DNA of 64,000 nucleotides. It comes from Adiantum capillus-veneris (Eukaryota; Streptophyta; Polypodiopsida; Polypodiales; Pteridaceae). A model generated the notes under the pieces. That model was not told the DNA's origin, ran no database searches, and worked only from the letters and a program-made list of their open reading frames with translations. Shown here one piece after another: positions 1 to 11,019 of this stretch. Every line of letters begins with the position of its first letter. Within the stretch, counting starts at the first letter, position 1. The position numbers and the translations under genes are program-made. The stretch covers positions 4,467,001-4,531,000 of the forward strand of contig CM043963.1 of the NCBI GenBank assembly GCA_014529385.2, written 5' to 3'.

Positions 1-33
1 CTCTTTGAACTTCTTGAGCTTTTGTGACCTTCT

Positions 34-622
34 TCATGCAGGGTAAGATTTGCATTGTCCTCCCCTCTTGTCTTCACTAGAAGAATAGCCATAGCTTTTG
101 TCGGAAGAGGAGGAAGTTGAAGAAGAAGGAGAAGAGGGTGACCTCTTTCTTGCCCTTTTATTCCTTTGTTTCCTCTCTTCCCTTTTGGAATGACAAGGAG
201 AAGGACTATGGGTTGATCGTTTCCTCTTTGAGGAGTTGGAAATCGTCTGGACCACCATCTTCATGGAGCCACATCTTCAAAGAAACTTAGGGATTCATTA
301 CTTTCTTGTTCTTTGGATTCCTCCTCTCGTATGGGAGAGAGTTTCTTTTTGGGGTTCTCATCAAGAGGCCTCTTAAGCTCTCTCTCCTCTTGGAGAGGAC
401 GGAAAATCCCATAAGCACGAAGGTTTTGAGTAACTTTGGCTTCCACAGCAGGGCTGCCCATAGCTTGCGGCAACCTAGTAACAAGATAATTGACAACATG
501 GGGGCATCATTATTAGCACCTTCATGTGAAAAATCAAAGTTATCAATGTCCATTCTACTCTCTTGGTTATTATCAGCCATGCGAATTAAACTAATGTGTA
601 TACTTAGTGTATTATTTGGCAT
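34..622 (-). pseudogene. Degenerate gag of a minus-strand LTR element (runs off the left edge)
   Basis: Three overlapping minus-strand reading-frame pieces (622-287, 473-261, 264-34) follow one another in different frames, as expected of a coding region with frameshifts. The first begins MADNNQESRMDIDNF; the middle is charged; the last is rich in Ser, Arg and Lys (a run of S-P-S-S-S-T-S-S-S-S type). It lies downstream of a tRNA-Met PBS (1431-1444) and an LTR (from 1445) in the same orientation, which is why I call it gag. No zinc knuckle or pol domain is visible before the window edge. The acidic and basic low-complexity style recalls the degenerate gag at 55.9-57.2 kb. Confidence is moderate because no diagnostic motif is present. 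Confidence 0.45.
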
Positions 623-980
623 TTCAAAACCTTAGTTGGTACTCCTCTTAGCCTTTGAAAATAAGCACTTAAGTATCTACACCCACGACTCGAATTATTT
701 AATTATAGAGAGTAGTGGAGTGGGTCTAATATTGCAGAGTTGCCGAGGGATAGCTCCTTTCAAACTTCTTATGGCTCAATAACGGGAAAGCTATAGGCAA
801 GTCTGAAAAGACCCCATTATTAAGACCAAAGATCCCGAGGTGTGCACCATATCCCACATAGTGGGCTCAACAAAACTGATAATAGATCTCAGTCCCACTT
901 ATCCTAATATAATTAACAAAATCAACCATTAATAGGCTACTCAACGACCTCTCTTCTTAAGCAAGAAAAGAGAAACCAAA
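623..980 (-). other. Untranslated leader of the left-edge LTR element
   Basis: Non-coding. The stretch 890-980 is closely similar to 34745-34832, which occupies the same position next to a tRNA-Met PBS in another copy. Both read through the same pattern (gtcccact...cctaata...ttaacaaaatca...cttaagcaaga...gagaaacc). It is therefore the leader between PBS and gag on the minus strand. Confidence 0.6.
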
Positions 981-1430
981 CATTAGGAAAAATTTGGACT
1001 CACAAAGGGGCCCTTTAAGGAGTTTGACTTTACCTCTCTCTACCAAAGCGGGCGCATGGATAGTTTCTTGCAAACAAACTCCAAAGTTGGCGGAGGTTTG
1101 ACAGTTAGAATGTCCTCTTCAAGCTCTATCTATTGATATATAGCACGCCATGAGATTCCTTATATTTTAGAAGATTCTTTTTTTGATTCACTTAGATTTT
1201 GACAGAGTTGTCACATCATATGTGAATAAAAAAAGAATCTTCTAAAATATGAGGAATCTCATGGTGTGCTATATATCAGTAGATAGAGCCTGAAGAGGAC
1301 ATTCTAACTGTCAAACTTCTGCCAAATTTGGAGTTTGTTTGCAAAAAATATCCATGCGCCCATTTTGGTAGAGAGAGGTAAAGTCAAACTCCTTAAAGGG
1401 CCCCTTTGTGAGTCCAAATTTTGCCTAATG
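981..1430. mobile_element. 450-bp fold-back (long inverted repeat) element
   Basis: The left arm (981 to about 1189) and right arm (about 1224 to 1430) are near-perfect reverse complements over about 205 bp, with a spacer of about 35 bp. The termini are CATTAGGaAAAATTTGG and CCAAATTTTgCCTAATG. The related leader at 34821-34846 reads directly from gagaaaccaaa into tgctctgatacc without this block, so that locus is an empty site and 981-1430 is an insertion. No clear target duplication is visible. It carries no ORF of its own. It could be a fold-back or MITE-like DNA element; its transcript would form a long hairpin. Confidence 0.8.
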
Positions 1431-1444
1431 TGCTCTGATACCAA
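1431..1444 (-). promoter_or_regulatory. Primer-binding site, initiator tRNA-Met
   Basis: The minus strand reads TTGGTATCAGAGCA, the standard plant tRNA-iMet PBS, directly adjoining an LTR end (CA) at 1445. It sets the minus orientation of this element. The fold-back element ends at the adjacent base. Confidence 0.9.
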
Positions 1445-1975
1445 TGTAATGGAAATGGCATATGAACTTTGAGAGTAGAGAAATTAGGAAAATTAGAGAA
1501 AGAACTTTTGTGAGATTACTTTGTGAGCATAGATGGTGAACATAATTGATGGTAGCAACATAAACATAGTACTTAGTTAACTTGGCATGAACAATACTTT
1601 TGCAAGAGAGAGAGTTTAGAGAACATGACAACAGTTGAGGACCGGATTTACATGGAACCGGTCCCCCCTCCAGTCCCCCCTCAAATAGGCATTTGTATTA
1701 TAGATTCTCCCATCGAAAGAGAGACTTGGTACAATACAATCTTTGTGTTCCTTGTGACCTAGGTGATGCAACAAAGATGGAAAACTTCATGCATCATGAG
1801 CATACCATAAACTTTGCAAAAAGCATTCACTATCCCAAGCCTCAGTCTCAAGGCCTCAAACACCTTCAAAGGTGGAGAGAGCTAGCAAGGATCGAGGGTA
1901 GGGAAGAAGAAGAAGAAACATTCCATACAAGAAAGAAGTAGTTCCTCACTTATCATCACTCTTCTTGCTAGTGAA
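1445..1975 (-). repeat. LTR fragment (same family as 34847-36433 and 57576-59123)
   Basis: Begins TGTAATGG next to the PBS and matches the LTRs at 34847 and 57576 (shared: tgaggaccggat..., ccc cctcca, ttctcccatc...gagagac, ttgtgttccttgtgacct). Similarity stops near 1970 (cttcttgcta), where the other copies continue for another kilobase, so this copy is truncated. Confidence 0.8.
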
Positions 1976-2219
1976 GAGGTCTAGGGCGGGGCAACAAGAG
2001 AGGCGACCTCTAAACACCCCTCAAGAATCCCATGCTACTCAATTGGGGCTGGGGCAGCCACAAGCAAGAAACAACAATAACAAACCGATAGCGGAACAAG
2101 TGAAGGGCACCACCTAGTTAAAGAGCAAACTAGGATGCAAAAGAGGAGAATCCTTGAGCAATACAAGCAAGAAGAAAGGATACACTATTACTAATATCAA
2201 TGCTACAAACACACGCACG

Positions 2220-2349
<130 letters not shown>

Positions 2350-2786
2350 GCAAGAATTAAGCTTCAATTTGAATCATTGCTGCAGGTGTATAAACATTTT
2401 GGAGGAGAGTCAAGAGACGCAATTAAATTTGATGATGTTGCGATTTACACATTATCTTGGGGTTATGGGAAACCTCTCACCATACAACCCTCTTATAATG
2501 TTTTCCCAGGCAGCAAAAACAACCAAAAAAGCTCTTGACTCACATACAAGCAAATCCTACAAAATAATTTCAAAATGAAAACGCGTAACCTTAAACCAAA
2601 TGAGATGAGGTTGCCAAGGGTGAATTGGAGAGACTCAAGAGACTCTTGCACCCAATTTATTGATGATATTGATGTTCAAGAGTAGGTACAACTTTGATTG
2701 GAAGTTATGAATCACTCACTCCCTTGCAAAGCTACAACTAGCTCAAAGAAGATTTCATATGCACCACAAGTAATGGGTATAGAGAG

Positions 2787-2849
<63 letters not shown>
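2787..2849. repeat. Microsatellite (CT)n
   Basis: About 30 CT units with one A interruption. Confidence 0.95.
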
Positions 2850-2851
<2 letters not shown>

Positions 2852-3616
2852 CCTAAAACTAAGATGGTGAATGGTATGCTCAAAGTAGTGAGAAATAGTG
2901 TAGAGATCATGACATTTACAAAGGGAAAAGGGCTCTATTTATAGGTGAGGAGAGCCCTTATTAGGATTATCTCCTAATCAACATTCACATAGAAAACCAT
3001 GGTTATGAAAGTTTTAATATGTTCTTATGAGAGTGGGGCTCTCTTGGCTCTTGAGTCACAGGATATGGGTTCAAGAGGAGAGAGTTATTTTGGTGAAATA
3101 GAGAATATTCTAGAGAGGTGAGTGATTTTTGTGTGAGGTTGCCTACTCCAAGGTAGAGTAGAGTGGGTGCAATTTACAAGAAAGATTTAGTAGTTAATGA
3201 CAGTAATCACTAAAAAGGTTACCAATAAAATTACAATGGGTAGAATGACTTGAAGGGATGAGAAAAAAAAGGGGTGAATGAGATGGATGAACCGCGTAGA
3301 TTGTCAAAAGTGATCGTTGGTCTTCTTCATATTCTTTTCTTCACGCCACCACTATAGTTGAACACCTCCAAGAATATGAGGGTTTTTTGTTGATATAAAA
3401 TCCCCATTTTTGAGAGTTTTAAGCATGGCTAGGTTACTAAATTTTTATGAACTTTTGAAAAGATGAAATAAAACTGTAATATGGGAGTAATACAGAGGGA
3501 TATGGAGATAATGTCTGTCTTCATAGAGCTTCAAGAAAGATATATGGGTGTGAGAGGAGAGGGTAGTGGTTAGGAGGGTGAGAGAAACCATGGAAGTTGC
3601 AGGTTTGAGAAAAATG

Positions 3617-3784
3617 AATGTGTGTGTGTGTGTGTGTAGAAGTGTGAAAAGAAGTGAGAGAAGACTAGCTGTGACTTGTTAGAAAAAGTGGGCAGATTCT
3701 GTGTGTGTGTGTGTGTGTGTGTGTGTAGAAGTGTGAAAATAAGTGAGAGAAGACTAGCGGTGACTTGTGAGAAAAAGTGGGCAT
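3617..3784. repeat. Tandem duplication of a ~90-bp unit with an embedded (TG)n tract
   Basis: Two units each consist of a TG run followed by tagaagtgtgaaaa, then agtgagagaagactagc, then gtgacttgt and gaaaaagtgggca. The TG tract differs in length between units. Confidence 0.85.
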
Positions 3785-4146
3785 ATCTCACCGATGGTAG
3801 CTCCAAAAATTATGAAGCACAATTGAGGTGATTATTCAGCTTGTGGGCTATGCTTTGTCTATTTACACTTCTTCAAATTTTGAGTGGAGATAGGCGCCAA
3901 AAATCTCACCAAAAATCCTGTTTTTATGCCTACAAAAGTCTTCTAGTGGCACCCTCCTTTGTTGAGTTTGCACAATGTATCCAATAGTGAGCCCCTCCAT
4001 GAGTCATATCATGATAAAAAGCATCCAAGTTATCTTTACACATGCATGGAGGAGGATCATAGGTGAATAAAGAAATATATACATGGTGGGACTAGTGTAT
4101 GGACTATTCATGGATTTTAGCTCAATGAGCACATGGGGCTAGAATA

Positions 4147-5067
4147 TGTTAGCAGCAAGCTAACACGAATACCATTTTTTGGATGTTCTCTTTGTAAAAC
4201 ACTTATTATTTTGATAAATTGGGAATATTGTAACTCCTATTTTCTCGGATAAACTCTGTAATTAATGAACCGGGGTACAAGCTTTCAGATTGTATCAGCC
4301 TGTCATTATCCAGCTTTGGTAGAACTCCAAATTATTAGTTGTGACCACCCAAAAACCTTGGCTAAGGTATAAAAGCCAATTTTTGTAAGTTTTTTTATAA
4401 GTTTTGGATAATGAAATACATAGCGTGTGCTAACGGCGCTCACTCCTCTCCTTCTTGCACTTCCTACTCCCTCCTCGGTTGTCACATTGTAGTCGCGTTT
4501 GTACATTGCAACCGCAGGTAAGAGCTCTATGCATTGACGTAAGTAGTTCACAGTATTTCGTAGCATTGGGTGTCACCGACCCGTGGCCTAATTTGATCAT
4601 AACTAGGAATTTACACTTTTAAATAAAAAACTAAGAATAGGCAGGATATTGGGGCATCATTGCTAAGAATTTAGATGCATTTTGGGTCAAAAACGACTAT
4701 GTCAAAAATCCACTGCTGTTAATAATCGCAATTTTGGAACTTGACCTAAAGTGGGGTTTGAGACCATAATCATGTATGATTAGGTCTTATAAACATGTCC
4801 TAAAAGTTTTGTTACGTTTGGATGTCATTTGATGTTGTAACAGATGTGATTTGTTTGGCGATGAGCAATTGGCTTTTGGTGATTTTAGTCACTTGAGTGT
4901 AGCTTAAGTTAAATGAGGGTTGTTAGTTGTTTTTCGAGAGATTGACAACCTCTTGTAGCCTTTATGCACTAGTTGAGTCAGCTTCATCCCATGGATTGAC
5001 AAATTAATCCTGGTTCTCGCTAATATTGCAATAAGATAGGATGGTGAGGTTAGACATGCGTCCCACA
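4147..5067 (+). repeat. 5' LTR of the 4-19 kb Gypsy element (left edge tentative)
   Basis: The right end is fixed by the PBS at 5070 (LTR ends ...cccaca). The left edge is proposed at TGTTAGCAGCAAGCTAACA, which starts with TG and is itself a short hairpin. A TATA-like TATAAAA lies at 4368-4374. No second LTR copy remains in the window because the element's 3' end is cut at about 19175, so the left edge cannot be confirmed by comparison. Confidence 0.5.
4368..4374 (+). promoter_or_regulatory. TATA box in LTR
   Basis: TATAAAA inside the proposed LTR, about 700 bp upstream of the PBS; a plausible start signal for the plus-strand retroelement transcript. Confidence 0.4.
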
Positions 5068-5069
5068 TT

Positions 5070-5093
5070 TGGCGCCGCTTCCGGTGATCGAAG
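5070..5093 (+). promoter_or_regulatory. Primer-binding site, tRNA-Asp-like
   Basis: TGGCGCCGCTTCCGGTGATC resembles the complement of the plant tRNA-Asp 3' end (TGGCGCCGTTGCCGGGGATC), with a few mismatches. Its position just inside an LTR end in CA supports the call. Confidence 0.75.
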
Positions 5094-5761
5094 AGACCTA
5101 AACTAGGGAAAACACGAGCATCTTGTGAAGTTATCCTTTAACTTCCTCTAGGTTCACCTAGAGTTCAAAACTTTCTTTTAGAAACCGCATAGCTGAAGAT
5201 TGTCGTCTTTTGCTGTGTAGAGATAGCTTGGAAGTAATCGTACTTGCTGAGTGCCTTAAGGATTGTAGGATTGTAGAAATAAATTAGGATTTTGAGGATG
5301 ATTGGTAGATGAGACAAGTCTTAAGATTAGTGCTCAAAAAACAATAAAAGACAAGAAAACGAGTGTTTGTGAACACTTTCCACAACCCGATTGCATGAGA
5401 ATCTAGGAGTAGGGTTAGTAGGATCCGAGGTGGATTTCAGAACATTGCTCTCTCTCAAAGAATCAAGTGTGAGTTGTTATTGGAAGTTGCAGAATTTTAC
5501 ATCTACAACTAGAAATAGCATGAAAAGACTCAAAACCACTCAATCCGACTGGAGAGTAAGCTAAAAAGTTGCATGAACTGGTTGATAAGCTCAAGGACAC
5601 TTTGAGGTAAAAATTTCAAGAGTTTGTCAAAACTCAAATTATTTACTTTTTCTTGACATTTTAGGCCAAATTAAGTTTTGACTTGATTCATAGGCTTAAA
5701 ATAGCTCATATAAAGATTGTCTTTGAAAAAATTGTAAAAAAGTGGTCATTTCAAGCCTGAA

Positions 5762-5783
5762 GTTAATAATCATGATTATTAAC
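5762..5783. repeat. 22-bp perfect palindrome, copy 1 of 4
   Basis: Core TTAATAATCATGATTATTAA, a perfect palindrome of 22 bp. First member of a set spaced 284-294 bp apart. Confidence 0.95.
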
Positions 5784-6047
5784 TTTCTACTCCAAATTGA
5801 CCAAGGTTCATACCATTGACTCATTGCATGTATACAAACAACTTTTGTAAAGGCCCAAAAGATTTGGATCACCAAACTGACAAAAAACTGGATAAAAACT
5901 AAATTTTGTACTGACTTTTTGAATCTTGAATCTAAATTGGGATAAAATTTGTCCAAACTTTTTGAAATTTGATTCATAGGCTTATATTGATGTGATAAAC
6001 ATGTGTACATGCTCAGTTGACCAAAAAGATGCATAAAGTTGCCAGTC

Positions 6048-6069
6048 GTAAATAATCGTGATTATTTAC
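6048..6069. repeat. 22-bp palindrome, copy 2 of 4
   Basis: Core TAAATAATCGTGATTATTTA; symmetric except at the central base pair. Begins 286 bp after copy 1. Confidence 0.95.
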
Positions 6070-6341
6070 ATCTATCCCATTTTTCAACTTTTTTGACCAA
6101 GTCAGCATACTACTAGTTTAACCATGTTGTAATAAGCTCACAAACCAAATTTGGTAAGATTTGGATCACTAGATTGAAAATTGTGACCAAATTTGCAAAG
6201 TTAGTCTGCGGACAGATAATTGATGACCATTTGACCAAAAATTGTCCAAACTTGATGAAACTTTGCTAGTGACCTTAACTTGAGGTGCTTAAACAGATCT
6301 GTGTCAAAGTTGGGACAAAAAGCTGCAAAAATATAGTTGGA

Positions 6342-6363
6342 GTAAATAATCGCGATTATTTAC
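6342..6363. repeat. 22-bp perfect palindrome, copy 3 of 4
   Basis: Core TAAATAATCGCGATTATTTA, perfect over 22 bp. Begins 294 bp after copy 2. Confidence 0.95.
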
Positions 6364-6625
6364 ATCTGCTTCAAAACTTGAGAATTTTGCACATTTGAGT
6401 ATACCACAAGGTCAGGCATATCAAGTAGGCCTCACAAAACAATTTTGGTGAAATTTGGATATCAAAAGTGAGACTTAAGCCAGATTCTTGAAATCAGAGT
6501 CTGCGGACATAAAAGAGTTGATAAACTTGATCAGATTTTGTCTAAACTTATTGAAACTTGCCCAAGGACTCTAACAAGTTGTATACTTGCCAAATCAATC
6601 CAAAAAGTGAAAAAAACTAGAAAAA

Positions 6626-6647
6626 GTAAATAATCGTGATTATTTAC
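6626..6647. repeat. 22-bp palindrome, copy 4 of 4
   Basis: Core TAAATAATCGTGATTATTTA. Begins 284 bp after copy 3 and about 400 bp before the gag start. Confidence 0.95.
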
Positions 6648-7050
6648 TACTACTACCCAGGGACATCAATTTTGACTTTTGAACGTATACAGTGTTAGAA
6701 CAACATAATACAAAGCCATCGGGCAATTTTGGGTTCAATCGGATCAAAATTAGTACATGTTCACTCAATTTCCAGGTTGCAGATTAAACCTTTGATTTTT
6801 CGCTAAAGTCGAATCTGAAAGTCAAATTTCGACTTCCATAGCTCAATTTGAAGTGATACACATAGACCAATCACGAGAGTTAGCAAAAACTCTACTGTCT
6901 TTATAGAAGAATAGCTAACTTGATCAAATTTGTACACGAATCAGGTTGCAGACGAGGAATTAGTGGATTGACAGAAAGTTGCAATTGAATCAAGTGAAAA
7001 TTGACGACAAGTCAAAATTGAGTACTCTATCCAGGGCTTCATAAGTCTAT

Positions 7051-9600
7051 ATGAACCTTAGATCTGGTCGTGTACTAGGAAATCAAGGCATACTCGGAGA
7101 AACCTCCAGTAGAGTATCCACCGAAGATAGCATGAATCAAGGCAATTCCTTGCACACAATTCTTGATAAAGTCTCATACTCTTTATCAAATTCAACATCT
7201 AAAATGTCTTCTTACTCGACTCACTCGGAAACCGGAACGACAATACACTACAAGCATATAATCTCTTTTTACAAGACTAACCGCCATGGAGACCAAGTTT
7301 ACTTGGACTCGAATGAGGAGTATGCTAACCGCATTGATGACCATGGTATTGAGTTCGAAGAAGAGATTAGGGCAAACAAACAAGAAAAAATGTACATGGA
7401 CAGAAATGGAACTCAGTATGTACAAGTCAAAAACCCTAATGTGGTAGACAAATGGGGGTTAGAAGTAAACACCATAATCCCAGATATGTCAGAAAAAGAA
7501 GGACCTCCAACTTTAGAATTTGAGGGATACAATCAGGTAGATTTGAAGCCTCTAAAACTGCTTAGTACGGATAATCCTAGGATCGGAGTCTATTGTTGGG
7601 AAGATAGAAATATAAAAGATCTTCTATGGACTTTTCATGCCAAACCAGGACAAGTAACGGCCATGAAGATCATCTATATCTTCAAGATCAAGGATAAGGG
7701 ATCAATAGACCTACCAACCTACCTGTTTAGGGATTGTTATAACAACAACTTTGTTATGATGACTCCTGAGGAGGTAGAAAAACCAAATACCAAGGGTATT
7801 TCATAAGGGATTGGATATTGCGACAAGGACCAGAAACAATTCCAAGGGATGAACTCCATGAGAGATCATATGAGAGTAATGTTAAGAAACCAGAAACCAC
7901 ACCATCACGTAGAAAACGAGGTGACACTAAGGCCAGTCGAGGGCTACATAAGTCACTATTTCCAACAGACTGGTTTGAAGGACTCGGAACATGACCAATT
8001 GCCAGAAGGCTGGGAGTTGAACCAAACAAACGTGTCAGACCAGTTCATTTTCAGAAATGGGTCAAAAAATACAGTGGATCAGGGGATCCATACGACCACT
8101 TAGCAAGCTTTAAGCAAGTGCTAAGAGCAGAACCTATATTTGATTTCCATACTCAATTTGAGGGGTTTGGAATGACATTACAAGGAAAAGAATTGACATG
8201 GTTCAAAACATTCCACCAAGGTCAATCATGGACTTGAACACATTAGCTCAAGGATTTTTGTAGCTGCTTGTTCCAAAACGGGGATCAAACATAATACGGT
8301 AGCTCAAATCTAAAGCTTTAAACAGAAACATGGTGAGTCTGTTAAGGATTGTGCAACTCAAATGGAACAATATATTACCAGATGCCCAGGGCTAGAGATA
8401 CCTGCAGAAGAACGACTCGTATCTTTATTTCTAGAGGGGCTGCTAAACAAAGAACTTTATGCTATACTCTATAGTAAAAATCATACAACCCTAGAAGAGT
8501 GTGTGTCAGATGCTATTGACTTAGGAGACAATTGTGATATTTTTAACGAAGAAAGATGTCCCTAAGGATTACCAAAGCGAGAAAACAACGTCCACTAAAC
8601 AAGCACAAGTGGGAACGGCTGCTGCAGCACCACTTTTAGCCATAGAAGATATGCTCAAAAGGGTGAACGACATGATGAACAACATGCAAAAAGCACCTAT
8701 GAGGGGACCAAGACAAGGAATACCTCAATAGAGACAACCAGTTAGGCCAAAAAAAATGGTGTGCAATTGAGGGTAAATGGACCAACCATGAGACCCATGA
8801 GTGCTACTTCAGACCAAAGTATGATGGGAATGTTCAGTACATATCCATGAGGCCACAAGGACAACCCATGTACAGATATCAGCCTAATATGGCCCAAGCT
8901 CAAAGACCACCAATGGGTATGGAAAGACCTCAACCTGTGTTGGGACAACAACCTCCATACCCAAGACATAATGCAGTGCCTGTAAAGTACATGCACTCCG
9001 AAGGAGTCATAGATGAACAAGCATTAGTGCCCGTTACACCCTATACTGAGCCTAGTCCATCTACAGTAATGGTAGACGGAGATTGGTATAATTCACATCC
9101 ACCACCAATGGAAGAAATCGTGACTTATGCTCCACCAGAGCTCGCACCAATGTATTATGTAGCTAATCAAGGAGCCAGACCTCCCATGGTAGACCCATGA
9201 TCCAAGGACCGGAAACTATCATAATTGTGGATGATCATTGGAAAAATGAATGTCCAGAGCTTGACAAAAACCTCAAACCAGCTGAAGCCTATTGCATACA
9301 ATGTTGCAAAAAGGGAGAAAACTTTTCGGAAGATTTTCCTAAAAATCCTTTAAACAAGGGTAAAACAGTAATAAACGCAGTCCAAGTGATACCTAGTAGC
9401 TCATCAAAGAGTGAAGCGATTGTTCCAATCAAGCTAATCACTAGAGCCAGGCCAAGAAAAAGAAACACAACTTCTCTGATGATTCGGAAAACACAAAAGT
9501 TTCATCTCAAAGAATAAAAAGAAGTAGAAGCAAAAGATATGAGACGAGAAAACAAAAACAATGGGTTGAAATCGAGAAGAAAGGAAAAAAGCTATTCCAG
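7051..9600 (+). pseudogene. Degenerate Ty3/Gypsy gag
   Basis: The start MNLRSGRVLGNQG is chosen because the same LRSGRVL start opens two other gag genes in this window (28148, 43795). The first open piece runs to 7806; further pieces lie at 7849-8103, 8362-8565, 8534-8731, 8847-9200 and 9197-9517, so frameshifts and stops are numerous. The capsid-like part carries the gag pattern LQGKELTWF (about 8180) and ESVKDCATQMEQYITRCPGLE (about 8340-8400). A Pro/Gln-rich segment follows (8690-9190) and then a damaged zinc knuckle (HWKNECPEL...YCIQCCKKG, 9230-9320). A second, partial copy of this region is at 53416-55425. Role in the parent element: structural particle protein. Confidence 0.8.
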
Positions 9601-10540
9601 GAAAATTTGAAAGAAACTCGAAGTGAAATCAAGGAAACTACCGTGAAATGTGGAGGATCCATTTTGGTTGATAAATTTTTTGAGCCTATTAATTCCACCT
9701 TGAAAGCCTACCAAGCAGGACTTAAAGCAGGCCAAAACATGGAAAATAAATGGAAAAACTATCCTTCTCCAGACATGGAAGCAGCTAAGCTGGAAGCTTA
9801 TCAAAATTTGGTAAGAATCACGCAAGAAATGATGGAAAAACAAAAATCCAAGCTTGAAAGTATCGCAAAACCTGAGGAGCTTAGAAAAATATGATGTGGT
9901 GGCAGAACCCGACCTTGAAACAAAAGAACCAGAACTTATAGTGCCCAACAGCGAGGATGCCTTAGACGAAATTCCACTCGTAGAGGAAGACTTGCCAGGA
10001 CATTTATGGAAAAAAGTGAGAGAGATCAATGATGGGAGCCTACTGCTAAAGTCAGCTCCTATACAGGAAGTCTGGTTGGATAACCTACCTTCTGACATGA
10101 ACATGGATGTACAATCCTTGTACGGGGATTGCGGATCTGAAGTGTCAAAAATGTCGAAACCATTGATGTTGAAAACATTACCCTCTTACTTGGGAGATAA
10201 CGAAGATGAATCCATAGTGTGTAAGACCACTCAAGTAAAAAGAGCTGAACAGACCCTAGAAGTAGACAACATTCATTCAATCATGTCTACACCCATCCAA
10301 TGCACTCTTACCTTGGGAGAACTGTTAAAACTCAGACCATACTTATGGAATGATCTACAGAAAACCCTAGAGAAGGTGGGGATAACGAGACTAATCTCAA
10401 AAAAATTGGAAAAATTGAAAAATGAAATGGACAACAAAGAGATTCAATCTATTCCCATGAACAAAGTTGGAGAATATTACGAAGGGAAAGAAGGAAACAT
10501 CACCCTCCCACTGAAATATAATGACATTGAAACCATGGCA
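9601..10540 (+). pseudogene. Gag-protease linker of the 4-19 kb Gypsy element
   Basis: Open pieces at 9607-9894 and 9854-10636 overlap in different frames. The protein is Lys/Glu-rich and lacks a recognised domain, but it continues directly into the protease at 10520. The equivalent stretch at 54300-55330 is similar in sequence, which supports it as former coding sequence and not chance ORFs. Confidence 0.6.
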
Positions 10541-11019
10541 ATACAAGATAGTGTAGCAGGCATAGCCATAGCCATGAAAGTAGTATGGGAATCCTGGGGC
10601 CCTGGGGACAACCAACCATTAGACAAACTCAAATGAAATTGCAATTGGCTGACGGACACATTGAGAGACCATTAGGGCTGCTTGAAAAGATGATAGTCAA
10701 TTCCTGTGGATTTGAATATCAACACACTTTTGCCATAGTAGACTTTGGAAAAAAACTCAACTATGAAATCATATTGGGAAGACATTTCATGCGAAAGGTA
10801 CAACTTATCCAAGATTGGGGAAACAATTATCTGTACTTGAAGCAAGTGGGATCTATAACAAGAGTAAATCTAAAAGATCACATTTATAGAGATGTCTTGA
10901 AAACACCCATACAAGAGTTTGATTCAGTCTCTTTGGCTGAAACTAAAGCTTCCATCCTGGCTAAACAAATTAAGACACTCCTATTTGGATGTGTGGAGCA
11001 TCAGAAAATGGAAGTTTAA
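10520..11019 (+). pseudogene. Retropepsin (aspartic protease) of the 4-19 kb Gypsy element
   Basis: The active-site loop reads IQDSVAGIAIA (about 10545-10575), where the related copy at 55350 has ILDSGARIAIA; the essential Gly of D-S/T-G is replaced by Val. The downstream retropepsin motif is intact: YEIILGRHFMRKVQLIQDWG (about 10760-10820). The frame changes near 10600. This enzyme would process Gag-Pol. The active-site substitution and the frameshift make it inactive. Confidence 0.75.

Larger units (their letters stand above)
5094..7050 (+). other. Long untranslated leader between PBS and gag
   Basis: About 1.96 kb without a credible ORF. From about 5600 it consists of diverged units of about 285 bp, each carrying one copy of a palindrome (listed separately). 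Between palindromes the units share only loose similarity (ttgaccaa, aaactt, gaaatttgga, agtctgcggaca). Confidence 0.7.

Noticed and set aside
4306-4566. 86-codon minus ORF
   Set aside because: Antisense to the LTR promoter region with a TATA box; no motif.
5696-6034. 112-codon minus ORF in the leader
   Set aside because: Spans a palindrome unit and is not kept open in neighbouring units of the same repeat.
5762-6647. CRISPR-like reading of the spaced palindromes
   Set aside because: Four copies with ~265-bp intervals and a retroelement leader context; spacing far too long.
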